NCBI GenBank assembly: GCA_040830705.1 | Contig: JBFOME010000008.1 | Coordinates: forward strand, 1 to 64,000 | Direction: 5' to 3' | Origin: Ruegeria_C sp040830705 | GTDB taxonomy: Bacteria; Pseudomonadota; Alphaproteobacteria; Rhodobacterales; Rhodobacteraceae | Length of the DNA stretch: 64,000 nucleotides | Part shown: positions 42,929-51,290 of the stretch, piece after piece | Numbering within the stretch: the first letter of the stretch is position 1 | How the letters are laid out: each line of letters begins with the position of its first letter | Program-made: the position numbers and the translations under genes | Notes under the pieces: generated by a model | Seen by the model: the letters and a program-made list of their open reading frames with translations, nothing else | Databases searched by the model: none | Told to the model about the DNA's origin: nothing

Positions 42929-44482
42929 ATGCCACTTATTAGACCTTCGCGCCGCGCCGTTCTGGCCTCAGGCGCCGCGTTTCTTGCCATGCCCGCGATC
43001 AGCCGCGCTGCCTCGCGCCCCGTGTTCACTCATGGGGTTCAATCCGGGGATGTCGACATGACCTCGGGCATGATCTGGACCAGAACCGATCGTCCGGCCC
43101 GCGTCATGATGGAGGTGTCGACCACCGAAAGCTTCGACAACGCCCGGCGTCTGTCGGCGATGGACGCGATCCCGAACACGGATCTCACCGTCAAGCGGCT
43201 GGTGGACGGGCTGCCCTCGGATCAGGATATCTTTTACCGTTTCACTGCCGCCGATCTGAGCGACATCAACGTCACCTCCGAGCCTCTGGTGGGCCGGTTC
43301 CGCACGGCGCCCATGTCGCGCCGGAATGTGCGCTTTGCCTGGTCCGGTGACACCGCAGGTCAGGGTTGGGGCATCGATGACGAAGGCATGGCGACCTATG
43401 CCACCATGGCCAAGCACCAGCCCGATTTCTTCATCCACTCCGGTGACACCGTCTATGCTGACGGCCCGATGGAGGATGAAAAGCAACAGCCCGATGGTAC
43501 CATTTGGAAGAACACCACGCTGATCGACGAAAAGCGCAAAGTGGCCGAAACGCTGGATGAGTTCCGCGCCCAGTGGAAGTACAACATGATGGACCGCCAT
43601 GTGCGCGACATGAACGCTATGGTTCCCACTTTCATGCAATGGGACGACCATGAGGTCGTTAACAACTGGTCGGATGCCAAGGACCTGACAAATGATGACC
43701 GTTACACCGAGAAATCGGTGCATGTGCTGCAATCGCGTGCGACGCGGGCCTTCCACGAGATGACGCCGCTGCGGGTCTCGGCGCAGGAACCGGGCCGGGT
43801 CTATCGCAAGATCAATTACGGCCCGATGCTGGACGTGTTCTTCCTGGATTTGCGCAGCTATCGCGGCCCGAACGGTGCGTCGATGGAGAATGAGATCACC
43901 GATCAATCCCGCATTCTAGGGGCCGAGCAACTGGCCTGGCTCAAGCGGGAACTGGCCAATTCCAAGGCCACCTGGAAAGTGATCGCCTCGGACATGCCGA
44001 TCGGTCTAATCGTCTGGGATAATTGGAAAGAGCAGGCGGGAGCCGAGGCGATCTCGAACGGGGACGCTGGCGCGCCGAAAGGGCGCGAGTTGGAAATCGC
44101 CGATCTGCTGCGGTTCATCAAGACAGCAGGCATCACCAACACCGTTTGGTTTACGGCCGATGTGCACTATACCGCCGCGCATTACTACGACCCGAACAAG
44201 GCACAGTTCAGCGATTTCAATCCGTTCTGGGAGTTCGTGTCCGGGCCGTTGCATGCCGGCAGCTTCGGGCCAAATGCGTTGGACGGCACCTTTGGCCCAG
44301 AGGTTAAGTTCGTGAAGGCCCCCGCCGACGGGCAGGTTAACCTGCCACCATCGATGGGTCTGCAATTCTTTGGACTGGTGGACATCGATGGTGCCACGCA
44401 GCAGATGTCAGTGCGACTAATGGATCGCGCTGATACCGAGCTTTATACTGTGACGCTGGATCCGGTCGGCGTGTCGATCTGA
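42929..44482 (+). CDS. PhoD-type alkaline phosphatase/phosphodiesterase, Tat-exported, 517 aa
   Basis: The signal has the twin-arginine start SRRAVLASGAAFLAMPAIS, so it is folded before export. The PhoD fold follows: FTHGVQSGDVDMTSGMIWTR, metal-binding VRFAWSGDTAGQGWGIDD, FFIHSGDTVYADGPM, VPTFMQWDDHEVVNNW and VWFTADVHYTAAHYYDPNK. Family members release phosphate from mono- or diesters in the periplasm. ATG 42929 has GGGAG eight bases upstream. No Pho box seen. Single gene. Confidence 0.94.
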   Translation: MPLIRPSRRAVLASGAAFLAMPAISRAASRPVFTHGVQSGDVDMTSGMIWTRTDRPARVMMEVSTTESFDNARRLSAMDAIPNTDLTVKRLVDGLPSDQDIFYRFTAADLSDINVTSEPLVGRFRTAPMSRRNVRFAWSGDTAGQGWGIDDEGMATYATMAKHQPDFFIHSGDTVYADGPMEDEKQQPDGTIWKNTTLIDEKRKVAETLDEFRAQWKYNMMDRHVRDMNAMVPTFMQWDDHEVVNNWSDAKDLTNDDRYTEKSVHVLQSRATRAFHEMTPLRVSAQEPGRVYRKINYGPMLDVFFLDLRSYRGPNGASMENEITDQSRILGAEQLAWLKRELANSKATWKVIASDMPIGLIVWDNWKEQAGAEAISNGDAGAPKGRELEIADLLRFIKTAGITNTVWFTADVHYTAAHYYDPNKAQFSDFNPFWEFVSGPLHAGSFGPNALDGTFGPEVKFVKAPADGQVNLPPSMGLQFFGLVDIDGATQQMSVRLMDRADTELYTVTLDPVGVSI

Positions 44483-44513
44483 TCCGCCGGGCCAGTCCGG
44501 CCTAAATGATTCA

Positions 44514-44540
44514 GCCCCGCGCGCGATGCGCGTGCGGGGC
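44514..44540 (+). terminator. G+C-rich hairpin behind phoD-like gene
   Basis: GCCCCGC (44514-44520) pairs with GCGGGGC (44534-44540), with further G-C pairs inside. No T-run follows, so termination would be weak or Rho-aided. Confidence 0.45.
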
Positions 44541-44611
44541 AGTTCAACGTCGTGACTGGGACCCGGATGGGCCTAGCAAAAAACTTTGTGCAATTGAATC
44601 GGGTTGGGCCG

Positions 44612-44640
44612 TTGACTTGCGCCAAGGATGTGCCTAGCTA
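44612..44640 (+). promoter_or_regulatory. groESL promoter
   Basis: TTGACT (44612-44617), 17 bases, TAGCTA (44635-44640): a housekeeping-type promoter directly ahead of the CIRCE element and groES. The CTTG-like start and spacing would also suit a heat-shock sigma factor, which cannot be told apart here. Confidence 0.65.
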
Positions 44641-44647
44641 TGCGCCG

Positions 44648-44674
44648 TTATCACTCGACAAGGTTGAGTGCTAA
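44648..44674. promoter_or_regulatory. CIRCE element (HrcA operator) of groESL
   Basis: TTATCACTC-N9-GAGTGCTAA, against the consensus TTAGCACTC-N9-GAGTGCTAA: one mismatch in 18. It lies eight bases behind the -10 box, so HrcA bound here would block transcription until heat shock. The hairpin would be in the 5' leader of the mRNA. Confidence 0.93.
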
Positions 44675-44739
44675 CGGCCCTCCGCGGGAGGCGTGAGGGC
44701 GCAAGAGGAAACGTACTTTGAGCCCAAGGAGCTGCAAAG

Positions 44740-45030
44740 ATGGCATTGAAACCGCTTCATGACCGCGTGCTGGTTCGTCGCGTTGAGAGCGAAGAAAAAA
44801 CCGCAGGCGGGCTGATCATCCCCGACAGCGCAAAAGAAAAGCCCAGCGAAGGCGAAGTCGTCGCAACCGGCGAAGGCGCACGCAAGGACAGCGGCGAACT
44901 GATCGCAATGTCGGTCAAAGAAGGCGACCGCATCCTGTTCGGCAAGTGGTCCGGCACCGAAGTGACGCTGGATGGCGAGGAGCTGCTGATGATGAAGGAA
45001 AGCGACATCATGGGAATCATGGTGGCGTAA
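44740..45030 (+). CDS. groES: co-chaperonin GroES
   Basis: The 10-kDa lid of the chaperonin. Starts MALKPLHDRVLVRRVESEEK; the mobile loop is KTAGGLIIPDSAKEKPSEGE, and the end LMMKESDIMGIMVA is typical. 96 residues. AAGGAG is nine bases ahead. First gene of groESL, under CIRCE control. Confidence 0.98.
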   Translation: MALKPLHDRVLVRRVESEEKTAGGLIIPDSAKEKPSEGEVVATGEGARKDSGELIAMSVKEGDRILFGKWSGTEVTLDGEELLMMKESDIMGIMVA

Positions 45031-45093
45031 GCCCCGGGTTTTCCCAATCTCATCTCGCTGAACGCATAGAAGAATTCTCAAGGAGAAATGAAC

Positions 45094-46737
45094 ATGGCTG
45101 CTAAGGACGTCAAGTTCGACACCGATGCCCGCAACAAAATGCTGAAGGGCGTCAACATCCTGGCCGATGCGGTCAAGGTGACCCTGGGCCCCAAAGGCCG
45201 CAACGTGGTTCTGGACAAATCCTTCGGCGCACCGCGCATCACCAAGGACGGTGTGTCGGTTGCCAAGGAAATCGAACTGGAAAACAAGTTCGAGAACATG
45301 GGCGCACAGATGGTCAAGGAAGTTGCTTCCCGGACCAATGACGAAGCCGGTGACGGCACCACCACCGCGACCGTTCTGGCTCAGGCCATCGTAAAAGAAG
45401 GCCTCAAGCAGGTTGCTGCTGGTCTGAACCCGATGGATCTGAAGCGCGGCATCGACCTGGCCACCGCAAAGGTTGTCGAAGGTGTCAAAGCTGCTTCGCG
45501 CGAAGTGAAAGACAGCGCTGAAGTTGCTCAGGTTGGCACCATCTCGGCCAACGGCGAAGCCGAAATCGGCCAGCAGATCGCGGACGCGATGCAGAAGGTT
45601 GGCAACGAAGGCGTCATCACCGTCGAAGAGAACAAAGGTCTGGAAACCGAGACCGACGTTGTCGAAGGTATGCAGTTCGACCGTGGCTACCTGTCGCCCT
45701 ACTTCGTCACCAACGCCGACAAGATGATCGCAGAGCTCGACGACTGCATGATCCTGCTGCACGAAAAGAAACTCTCCTCGCTGCAGCCGATGGTTCCGCT
45801 GCTGGAATCGGTGATTCAGTCGCAGAAGCCGCTACTGATCATTGCTGAAGACGTCGAAGGCGAAGCGCTGGCGACCCTCGTGGTCAACAAGCTGCGCGGC
45901 GGTCTAAAAATCGCTGCTGTCAAGGCACCGGGCTTCGGCGATCGCCGCAAGGCCATGCTGCAGGACATCGCGATCCTGACCGGCGGTCAGGTCATCAGCG
46001 AAGACCTGGGCATGAAGCTGGAAAACGTCACCATGGACATGCTGGGTTCGGCCAAGAAAGTGTCGATCACCAAGGATGAGACCACCGTGGTTGATGGCGC
46101 AGGCGAGAAGGCCGAGATCGAAGCGCGCGTTGCCCAGATCCGCACCCAGATCGAGGAAACCACCAGCGACTACGACCGTGAAAAGCTGCAAGAGCGCGTT
46201 GCCAAACTGGCAGGCGGTGTTGCTGTGATCCGCGTCGGTGGCATGACCGAGGTTGAAGTGAAAGAGCGTAAGGACCGTGTGGACGATGCTCTGAACGCGA
46301 CCCGCGCTGCTGTGCAGGAAGGCGTTGTCGTGGGCGGCGGTGTTGCTCTGGTTCAGGCCGGTAAGGCTCTGGAAGATCTGAAAGGTGCAAACGCCGATCA
46401 GGACGCCGGCATCACCATCGTGCGCAAGGCCATCGAATCGCCGCTGCGTCAGATCGCTGAGAACGCGGGCGTCGACGGTGCCGTGGTTGCAGGCAAAGTG
46501 CGCGAGTCTTCGGACGCGGCCTTTGGCTTCAACGCACAGACCGAAGAATATGGCGACATGTTCTCGTTCGGCGTGATCGACCCGGCCAAGGTTGTCCGGA
46601 CCGCTCTGGAAGACGCAGCCTCGGTTGCTGGCCTGCTGGTCACCACCGAAGCGATGGTTGCAGACCTGCCCCAGAAAGACGCGCCTGCTGCAGGCGGCGG
46701 CATGCCCGACATGGGCGGCATGGGCGGCATGATGTAA
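45094..46737 (+). CDS. groEL: chaperonin GroEL
   Basis: The 60-kDa ATP-driven folding chamber. Starts MAAKDVKFDTDARNKMLKGV, with ATP-site motifs VTLGPKGRNVV, DGVSVAKEIEL, NDEAGDGTTTATVL and GVVVGGGVAL, and the GGM-rich tail (PDMGGMGGMM). 547 residues. The second ATG (45094) is preferred to the one at 45088 because AAGGAG is too close to the first. Sixty-three bases after groES, same transcript. Codon use is markedly biased, as in highly expressed genes. Confidence 0.98.
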   Translation: MAAKDVKFDTDARNKMLKGVNILADAVKVTLGPKGRNVVLDKSFGAPRITKDGVSVAKEIELENKFENMGAQMVKEVASRTNDEAGDGTTTATVLAQAIVKEGLKQVAAGLNPMDLKRGIDLATAKVVEGVKAASREVKDSAEVAQVGTISANGEAEIGQQIADAMQKVGNEGVITVEENKGLETETDVVEGMQFDRGYLSPYFVTNADKMIAELDDCMILLHEKKLSSLQPMVPLLESVIQSQKPLLIIAEDVEGEALATLVVNKLRGGLKIAAVKAPGFGDRRKAMLQDIAILTGGQVISEDLGMKLENVTMDMLGSAKKVSITKDETTVVDGAGEKAEIEARVAQIRTQIEETTSDYDREKLQERVAKLAGGVAVIRVGGMTEVEVKERKDRVDDALNATRAAVQEGVVVGGGVALVQAGKALEDLKGANADQDAGITIVRKAIESPLRQIAENAGVDGAVVAGKVRESSDAAFGFNAQTEEYGDMFSFGVIDPAKVVRTALEDAASVAGLLVTTEAMVADLPQKDAPAAGGGMPDMGGMGGMM

Positions 46738-46763
46738 GCCACTCGGACCCTCTGGTTCAAAGA

Positions 46764-46792
46764 CGGGGCTGCCTTCGGGCGGCCCCTTTTTT
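46764..46792 (+). terminator. groESL terminator
   Basis: GGGGCTGCC-TTCG-GGCGGCCCC (46765-46785 region) with a stable TTCG loop and one mismatch, followed by six T (46786-46792). Classical intrinsic terminator. Confidence 0.9.
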
Positions 46793-46891
46793 GTTGTGCC
46801 GCGCCCTGGCATTGTGTCGCGCGCGCCAAGCCAGCTTGTTTCACGGTTTTTTTGGTTTATTCATTGGGCGCATAGTTTTTCGGAGATTCAC

Positions 46892-47305
46892 GTGGCGACC
46901 CCAGACATACACCCCTTGGCAGCCGAGCATATTCCCTCCTACGTGGTTGCCGCTGATGGCAGCGATTTTCTGTTCAATTTCATGCTGGTGTTCACGGTTG
47001 GCATGGTGCTTCTGATCGGCGTGGCCTATTTCACGCTGCATTCGGTGCCAGAGAAGATGGCACATGAAACCAACCACCCACAGTTTCAGCTTGTCGGCAT
47101 TCTGGCTCTGCTGGCGCTTTTCACACACAATGGCATCTTCTGGATCGCAGCGATCCTTGTTGCAGGCTTTCAGATACCCGATCTTGCCGCGCCTCTGCGA
47201 GGGATCGCCGATGCGATCCGCTCTTTGGCACCCGCGCGACCGGCGCCACCTCCACCCATGCCCGAGCCGCCCAGCGAGCCCGAAACTCAAGCCGAGGAGC
47301 GCTGA
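46892..47305 (+). CDS. membrane protein partner of HlyD-type protein, 137 aa
   Basis: GTG 46892 with GGAGA seven bases ahead. Two membrane helices (about 28-52 and 68-92) lie after a soluble start with PDIHPLAAEHIPSYVVAADG; the end is Pro-rich (PARPAPPPPMPEPPSEPETQ) and likely cytoplasmic or periplasmic linker. The downstream gene begins three bases after the stop, so the two work together. The same kind of small partner is seen with EmrA/YibH-like HlyD proteins; no firm family name. Confidence 0.7.
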   Translation: MATPDIHPLAAEHIPSYVVAADGSDFLFNFMLVFTVGMVLLIGVAYFTLHSVPEKMAHETNHPQFQLVGILALLALFTHNGIFWIAAILVAGFQIPDLAAPLRGIADAIRSLAPARPAPPPPMPEPPSEPETQAEER

Positions 47306-47308
47306 TCC

Positions 47309-48544
47309 ATGCTGGAAACGATGATGTGCGCCCTGATCACGGTGCTGCCCGACTACCTGTTCCGTCGCTACTTTCAAGGCAAGCGGATCGGTCATGAGAT
47401 CACCTTGTTCACCATGTGGTATGAGCTGCGCTGGGGCCTGACCGCCTGCGCGATCCTTGCGCTGACTGTGATCACCACACTGTTTTACTTCCACCCGGCC
47501 AGTTCCAGCGTGGCCTCGTATTTCCGTACGGTGACCATTCTTCCGCAGCTGGGTGGGCGTGTCTCGGAGGTGTTTGTAAAAAACAACGAGCACGTGACCG
47601 CAGGTCAGCCGATTTTCCGGCTTGAGGACTACACGCAGCAGGCGCAGGTACAGGCCGCTAATGCCAAGATCGCAGAGGTCCAGGCCTCGATGAAGGTTGC
47701 CGAAACCGATCTGGCCGAGGCCGACGCAGGCATCGCTGGCGCGCGCGCTTCACTGGCGCAGGCCGTCGAAGATCTTGAGCGTAACGAGACTTTGCGCGAC
47801 GAAGGCTCCAGTGCGGTGCGACTGGCCGAGGTCGAGCGGCTGGAGAACCTCGTTGCCGAGCGCGAGGCGCAGGTGGTTGCGGCGCAGGCGCAGAAGGCAG
47901 CGGTTGAACAGCAAATTCAGGAACTGATCCCGGCGCAGATGGCCAGTGCGATTGCACAGCTTGATGCCGCCAATACAGAGCTTGAAAAAACGCTCATATT
48001 GGCTGGTGTTACCGGTACGGTTGAACAGTTCGGCTTGCAGGTGGGCGACTATGTCAGCCCGCTTTTGCGGCCTGCGGGCATTCTGGTGCCCTCCTTCTCC
48101 GGGCGCGACCGGTTCGAGGCCGGGTTCAACCAGATGGCGGCGCAGGTCATCAAACCCGGCATGATCGGCGAGATCGGCTGCATGACACGCCCGTTCAAGG
48201 TCATACCGGTTGTTGTTGTCGGTGTGCAGGATGTCATCCCCTCGGGGCAAATCCGGCCCAGCGACGAGTTGCGTGATCCGGCAAAAAACCAGGTGCCAGG
48301 GTCGATCCTTGTTTATCTGGAGCCGCTCTATGAAGGTGTGGCCGACCATATCCCGCCGGGCAGTACCTGTCTGGCCAACGTCTATACCGACAATCACCAC
48401 AAGCTGGAGGACGAGAATCTGGGCTTTTGGAACAAGGCGTTCCTGCATGTGGTGGACACGATCGGGGTCGTGCACGCGGCGGGGCTGCGGCTCAGATTGA
48501 TCCTGATGCCAGTTAACACTCTGGTTCTGACCGGCAGTCACTAA
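47309..48544 (+). CDS. HlyD/EmrA-family membrane fusion protein, 411 aa
   Basis: A membrane helix at about 45-65 anchors a periplasmic adaptor: a biotinyl-lipoyl-like segment (VTILPQLGGRVSEVFVKNNE and AGQPIFRLEDYTQQAQVQAA), a long coiled-coil hairpin of Ala/Glu/Gln repeats (about 105-205), and the return strand LAGVTGTVEQFGLQVGDYVS. Such proteins link an inner-membrane pump to an outer-membrane channel. No pump gene is next to it; only the small membrane protein upstream. The C-terminal 100 residues (LEDENLGFWNKAFLHVVDTI) are longer than in EmrA. Substrate unknown. Confidence 0.85.
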   Translation: MLETMMCALITVLPDYLFRRYFQGKRIGHEITLFTMWYELRWGLTACAILALTVITTLFYFHPASSSVASYFRTVTILPQLGGRVSEVFVKNNEHVTAGQPIFRLEDYTQQAQVQAANAKIAEVQASMKVAETDLAEADAGIAGARASLAQAVEDLERNETLRDEGSSAVRLAEVERLENLVAEREAQVVAAQAQKAAVEQQIQELIPAQMASAIAQLDAANTELEKTLILAGVTGTVEQFGLQVGDYVSPLLRPAGILVPSFSGRDRFEAGFNQMAAQVIKPGMIGEIGCMTRPFKVIPVVVVGVQDVIPSGQIRPSDELRDPAKNQVPGSILVYLEPLYEGVADHIPPGSTCLANVYTDNHHKLEDENLGFWNKAFLHVVDTIGVVHAAGLRLRLILMPVNTLVLTGSH

Positions 48545-48577
48545 GCTTCGGCGTATCTTTAACCTAACTTGAGCATT

Positions 48578-48604
48578 GCGCAGGAAACGGATCGTTTCCT
48601 GCGC
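48578..48604. repeat. perfect 12-bp inverted repeat
   Basis: GCGCAGGAAACG-GAT-CGTTTCCTGCGC (48578-48604). Twelve pairs around three bases, no T-run. It follows the HlyD gene by 34 bases and lies 45 bases before the next start; it could end transcription with Rho, stabilise the mRNA, or bind a regulator of the permease gene. Confidence 0.7.
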
Positions 48605-48648
48605 GCGTGCCTGCCATTTTGGGGCTTCCTGAAGCAAGGAGCCAGACG

Positions 48649-49572
48649 ATGGGGTCGGAAACAAAAGCCATGGATATGCGGGACTGGGGCCTGCTTGTCT
48701 TTCTGTCCGTTTTGTGGGGGGCGACCTTTTTCTGGGCAGGCGTAGCAGTTCGCGAATTGCCGCCGTTGACGGTTGTGCTGATCCGGGTTGCGCTCGCCGC
48801 GCTCATACTGCTGCCGCTTCTGTTCTGGGCCGGTCATCGGTTGCCGCGCAGCGTTTCGGGCTGGGTGCCGTTTCTGGGCATGGGGTTGCTCAACAATGTG
48901 CTGCCATTTGGGTTCATCTTTGCCGGGCAGACGCAGATCGGAGTGGGCCTGTCGGCCATTATCAACTCGATGACACCACTTTTTACCGTCCTGGTCATGG
49001 CTGGCTTCAGAGAGGAAAGGTTAACCCGATTGCGCCTGATCGGTGTTTTGTTGGGCGTGGCCGGGGTCGGCGTGCTGAATGGCGGCGGCGCGGCGCTGCA
49101 ACAGGGGCAAATCCTGGGGATCGCGCTCTGTATGGCGGGTGCGATGAGCTACGGTTTTGCGGCGCTCTGGGCGCGCCGCAGGCTGGCGGGTGTTCCGCCG
49201 ATCAAATCCGCTACCTGTCAGTTGATCTGTTCTACCGCGATCCTGTTGCCCGTTGTGACACTGATTGACCGACCCTGGACGCTTGCGATGCCTTCCGTCG
49301 GCGTGCTGTACTCTCTGGCCGCGCTGGCCGTTTTGGGCACCGCACTAGCCTATCTGGTATTCTTCCGTATCGTTGCAAGCGCGGGCCCCAGCAACGTGAT
49401 GCTGGTTACGCTGCTGATCCCACTCACCGCGATCCTGTTGGGGTGGGCATTGCTGAACGAGGCCGTAACCGCCCGCGATCTGATCGGAGCGGGGGTTATC
49501 GGGCTTGGGTTACTGTTCATTGACGGACGCATCCCCTCGCGCCTGCGCCGGGCGCGACACGCCCGGTTGTGA
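48649..49572 (+). CDS. EamA/DMT-family permease, 307 aa
   Basis: Ten membrane helices in two EamA repeats (about 12-145 and 155-295), the drug/metabolite transporter fold. Evidence: LSVLWGATFFWAGVAVRELP, FIFAGQTQIGVGLSAIINSM and LGTALAYLVFFRIVASAGPS, LNEAVTARDLIGAGVIGLGL. ATG 48649 has AAGGAG seven bases ahead; upstream in-frame codons overlap the inverted repeat. Substrate unknown. Confidence 0.9.
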   Translation: MGSETKAMDMRDWGLLVFLSVLWGATFFWAGVAVRELPPLTVVLIRVALAALILLPLLFWAGHRLPRSVSGWVPFLGMGLLNNVLPFGFIFAGQTQIGVGLSAIINSMTPLFTVLVMAGFREERLTRLRLIGVLLGVAGVGVLNGGGAALQQGQILGIALCMAGAMSYGFAALWARRRLAGVPPIKSATCQLICSTAILLPVVTLIDRPWTLAMPSVGVLYSLAALAVLGTALAYLVFFRIVASAGPSNVMLVTLLIPLTAILLGWALLNEAVTARDLIGAGVIGLGLLFIDGRIPSRLRRARHARL

Positions 49573-49638
49573 TCGGGCGCTCCGGCGCAAACGCGAATTT
49601 GAGTGTTCAAGGCGTGGTCCAGCGGATATGCGCAGGGT

Positions 49639-50481
49639 ATGCGTCTGATTTTGCTCATCTGTCTTACCATGGTGGCCTTCGCCGCCAATTCGATTCTGAA
49701 CCGGCTGGCCGTGGGCAGCGGTGCGGCTGATCCGGGGTCCTTTGCGGTGGTCCGGGTGCTGGCCGGGGCCGTATTCCTGTGCCTCTTGGTGATCGCGCGC
49801 GGGGGGCAGGTGCCGCTCTCTGGTTCGGGTCGCCTGGTTGGGGCTTTGTCGCTTTCCATCTACATGGTCGGGTTCTCTATGGCCTATCTTACCTTAGATG
49901 CAGGGCTGGGCGCGCTGATCTTGTTCGGTGTGGTGCAGATTGCGATGTTTGTCTTTGGTGCATTACGCGGAGCGCGTCCCTCCTCCAAGCAGATGCTGGG
50001 CGCGGCTATTGCCTTTGCAGGTCTGGCCTATGTGCTCTGGCCATCCGGGGGTGTGCAGGTAGATGCCGGAGGGGCCGCGTTGATGGCCTGCGCCGGGCTT
50101 GGCTGGGCGGCCTATACGCTGGCGGGCCGGTCTGCGCCCGACGCTTTGAAGGCGACAGCGGCCAATTTTGTGGTCGCCCTGCCACTGACGGCCGCGGCGA
50201 TCTGGATTGTTGGCCCGGCGCTGCACATGTCACTTTCCGGAGCGGCCCTGGCCTGCCTTTCCGGCGCGGTGACCTCTGGCATGGGCTATGCGCTTTGGTA
50301 TCGTCTGGTGCCACAACTTAGCCCGGCAGTGGCGGCGACCGTTCAGTTGAGCGTGCCGGTGATCGCGCTTATGGCAGGGGTGCTGCTGCTGGGAGAGGCG
50401 GGCAGTCTCTCGCTTGTTGTGGGAACGGCGCTGGTGTTGGGAGGGATTGCCCTTGCGGTCCTGCCCGGGGCGCGGCGCTGA
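49639..50481 (+). CDS. second EamA/DMT-family permease, 280 aa
   Basis: The same fold as the gene before it but only distantly alike, with ten helices: MRLILLICLTMVAFAANSIL, VVRVLAGAVFLCLLV, then LGWAAYTLAGRSAPDALKAT and LLLGEAGSLSLVVGTALVLG. ATG 49639 sits just before the first helix; a GTG at 49603 is an alternative. Sixty-six bases after the first permease, so the two might form a pair, but DMT proteins usually work alone. Substrate unknown. Confidence 0.88.
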   Translation: MRLILLICLTMVAFAANSILNRLAVGSGAADPGSFAVVRVLAGAVFLCLLVIARGGQVPLSGSGRLVGALSLSIYMVGFSMAYLTLDAGLGALILFGVVQIAMFVFGALRGARPSSKQMLGAAIAFAGLAYVLWPSGGVQVDAGGAALMACAGLGWAAYTLAGRSAPDALKATAANFVVALPLTAAAIWIVGPALHMSLSGAALACLSGAVTSGMGYALWYRLVPQLSPAVAATVQLSVPVIALMAGVLLLGEAGSLSLVVGTALVLGGIALAVLPGARR

Positions 50482-50519
50482 GGGTTTATCCCGGCGCCGT
50501 TAGAAGGTATCCCGCTGAC

Positions 50520-51290
50520 ATGCGTGTCCTTGCCTTTCTGTTGCTGTGTTTGCCTGCGCCAGCGATGGCCGAATGTGTCATCCTGTTGCATGGTCTGGCC
50601 CGGACCGAAGTCTCGCTGACCGTGATGCAGCAGGCGCTGGAGCTTGCTGGATATAAGACGGTTGCACCGCGCTACCCTTCGACCGATCTGCCGATAGATG
50701 AGCTTGCCGCACAAACCCTGCCGGATGCGATCGAGGCCTGTGGAGATCAGACGGTCAACTTTGTCGCCCATAGCATGGGCGGCATCCTGATCCGCCATTG
50801 GATGCAGGATCACACGCCTGAAAACCTTGGTCGCGTGGTCATGCTGGGCCCACCCAACCAGGGCAGCCAACTGGTCGATGAGTTGGGTGATCTTGAGGTA
50901 TTTGGCCTGTTGCATGGGCCTGCGGGCCTGTCGCTGGGGACCGGACCGGACAGCGTGCCGCTGAGCCTGCCACCGGTGGATTTCGAACTTGGGGTGATTG
51001 CTGGCCGAAACTCTCTCAACCCGGTTTTTTCGGCGATGATCGAAGGGCCGGATGACGGTAAGGTGTCGGTTGCATCGACGGCAGTTGCAGGAATGGCTGA
51101 CCATATCGTGCTGCCGGTGACCCACACCTTCATGATGAACAATCCCTTGGTGATCGGGGAAACGGAACATTTTCTGAAGCACGGCCAATTCGATCCGGAG
51201 CTGACCTGGATCGATTCGCTGATCGGGCCTTTCGAAGAAACCTGCGAAGGGCAGGAATGCGATCGCTCTGACGAGGAGCCGCGCGAATGA
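50520..51290 (+). CDS. secreted alpha/beta-hydrolase (lipase-like), 256 aa
   Basis: A signal peptide (1-17, ends PAMA) precedes an alpha/beta-hydrolase: oxyanion stretch CVILLHGLART, nucleophile elbow VNFVAHSMGGILIRHWM (Ser in G/A-H-S-M-G), and probable acid/His in VASTAVAGMADHIVLPVTHT. This pattern is close to PGAP1/lipase-type proteins acting on esters. Its stop overlaps the phnM start by ATGA, a tight coupling to a phosphonate gene that is hard to explain. Confidence 0.88.
   Translation: MRVLAFLLLCLPAPAMAECVILLHGLARTEVSLTVMQQALELAGYKTVAPRYPSTDLPIDELAAQTLPDAIEACGDQTVNFVAHSMGGILIRHWMQDHTPENLGRVVMLGPPNQGSQLVDELGDLEVFGLLHGPAGLSLGTGPDSVPLSLPPVDFELGVIAGRNSLNPVFSAMIEGPDDGKVSVASTAVAGMADHIVLPVTHTFMMNNPLVIGETEHFLKHGQFDPELTWIDSLIGPFEETCEGQECDRSDEEPRE

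Noticed and set aside
45904..46812. 302-codon minus-strand frame opposite groEL
   Set aside because: Shadow of the strongly biased groEL codons.
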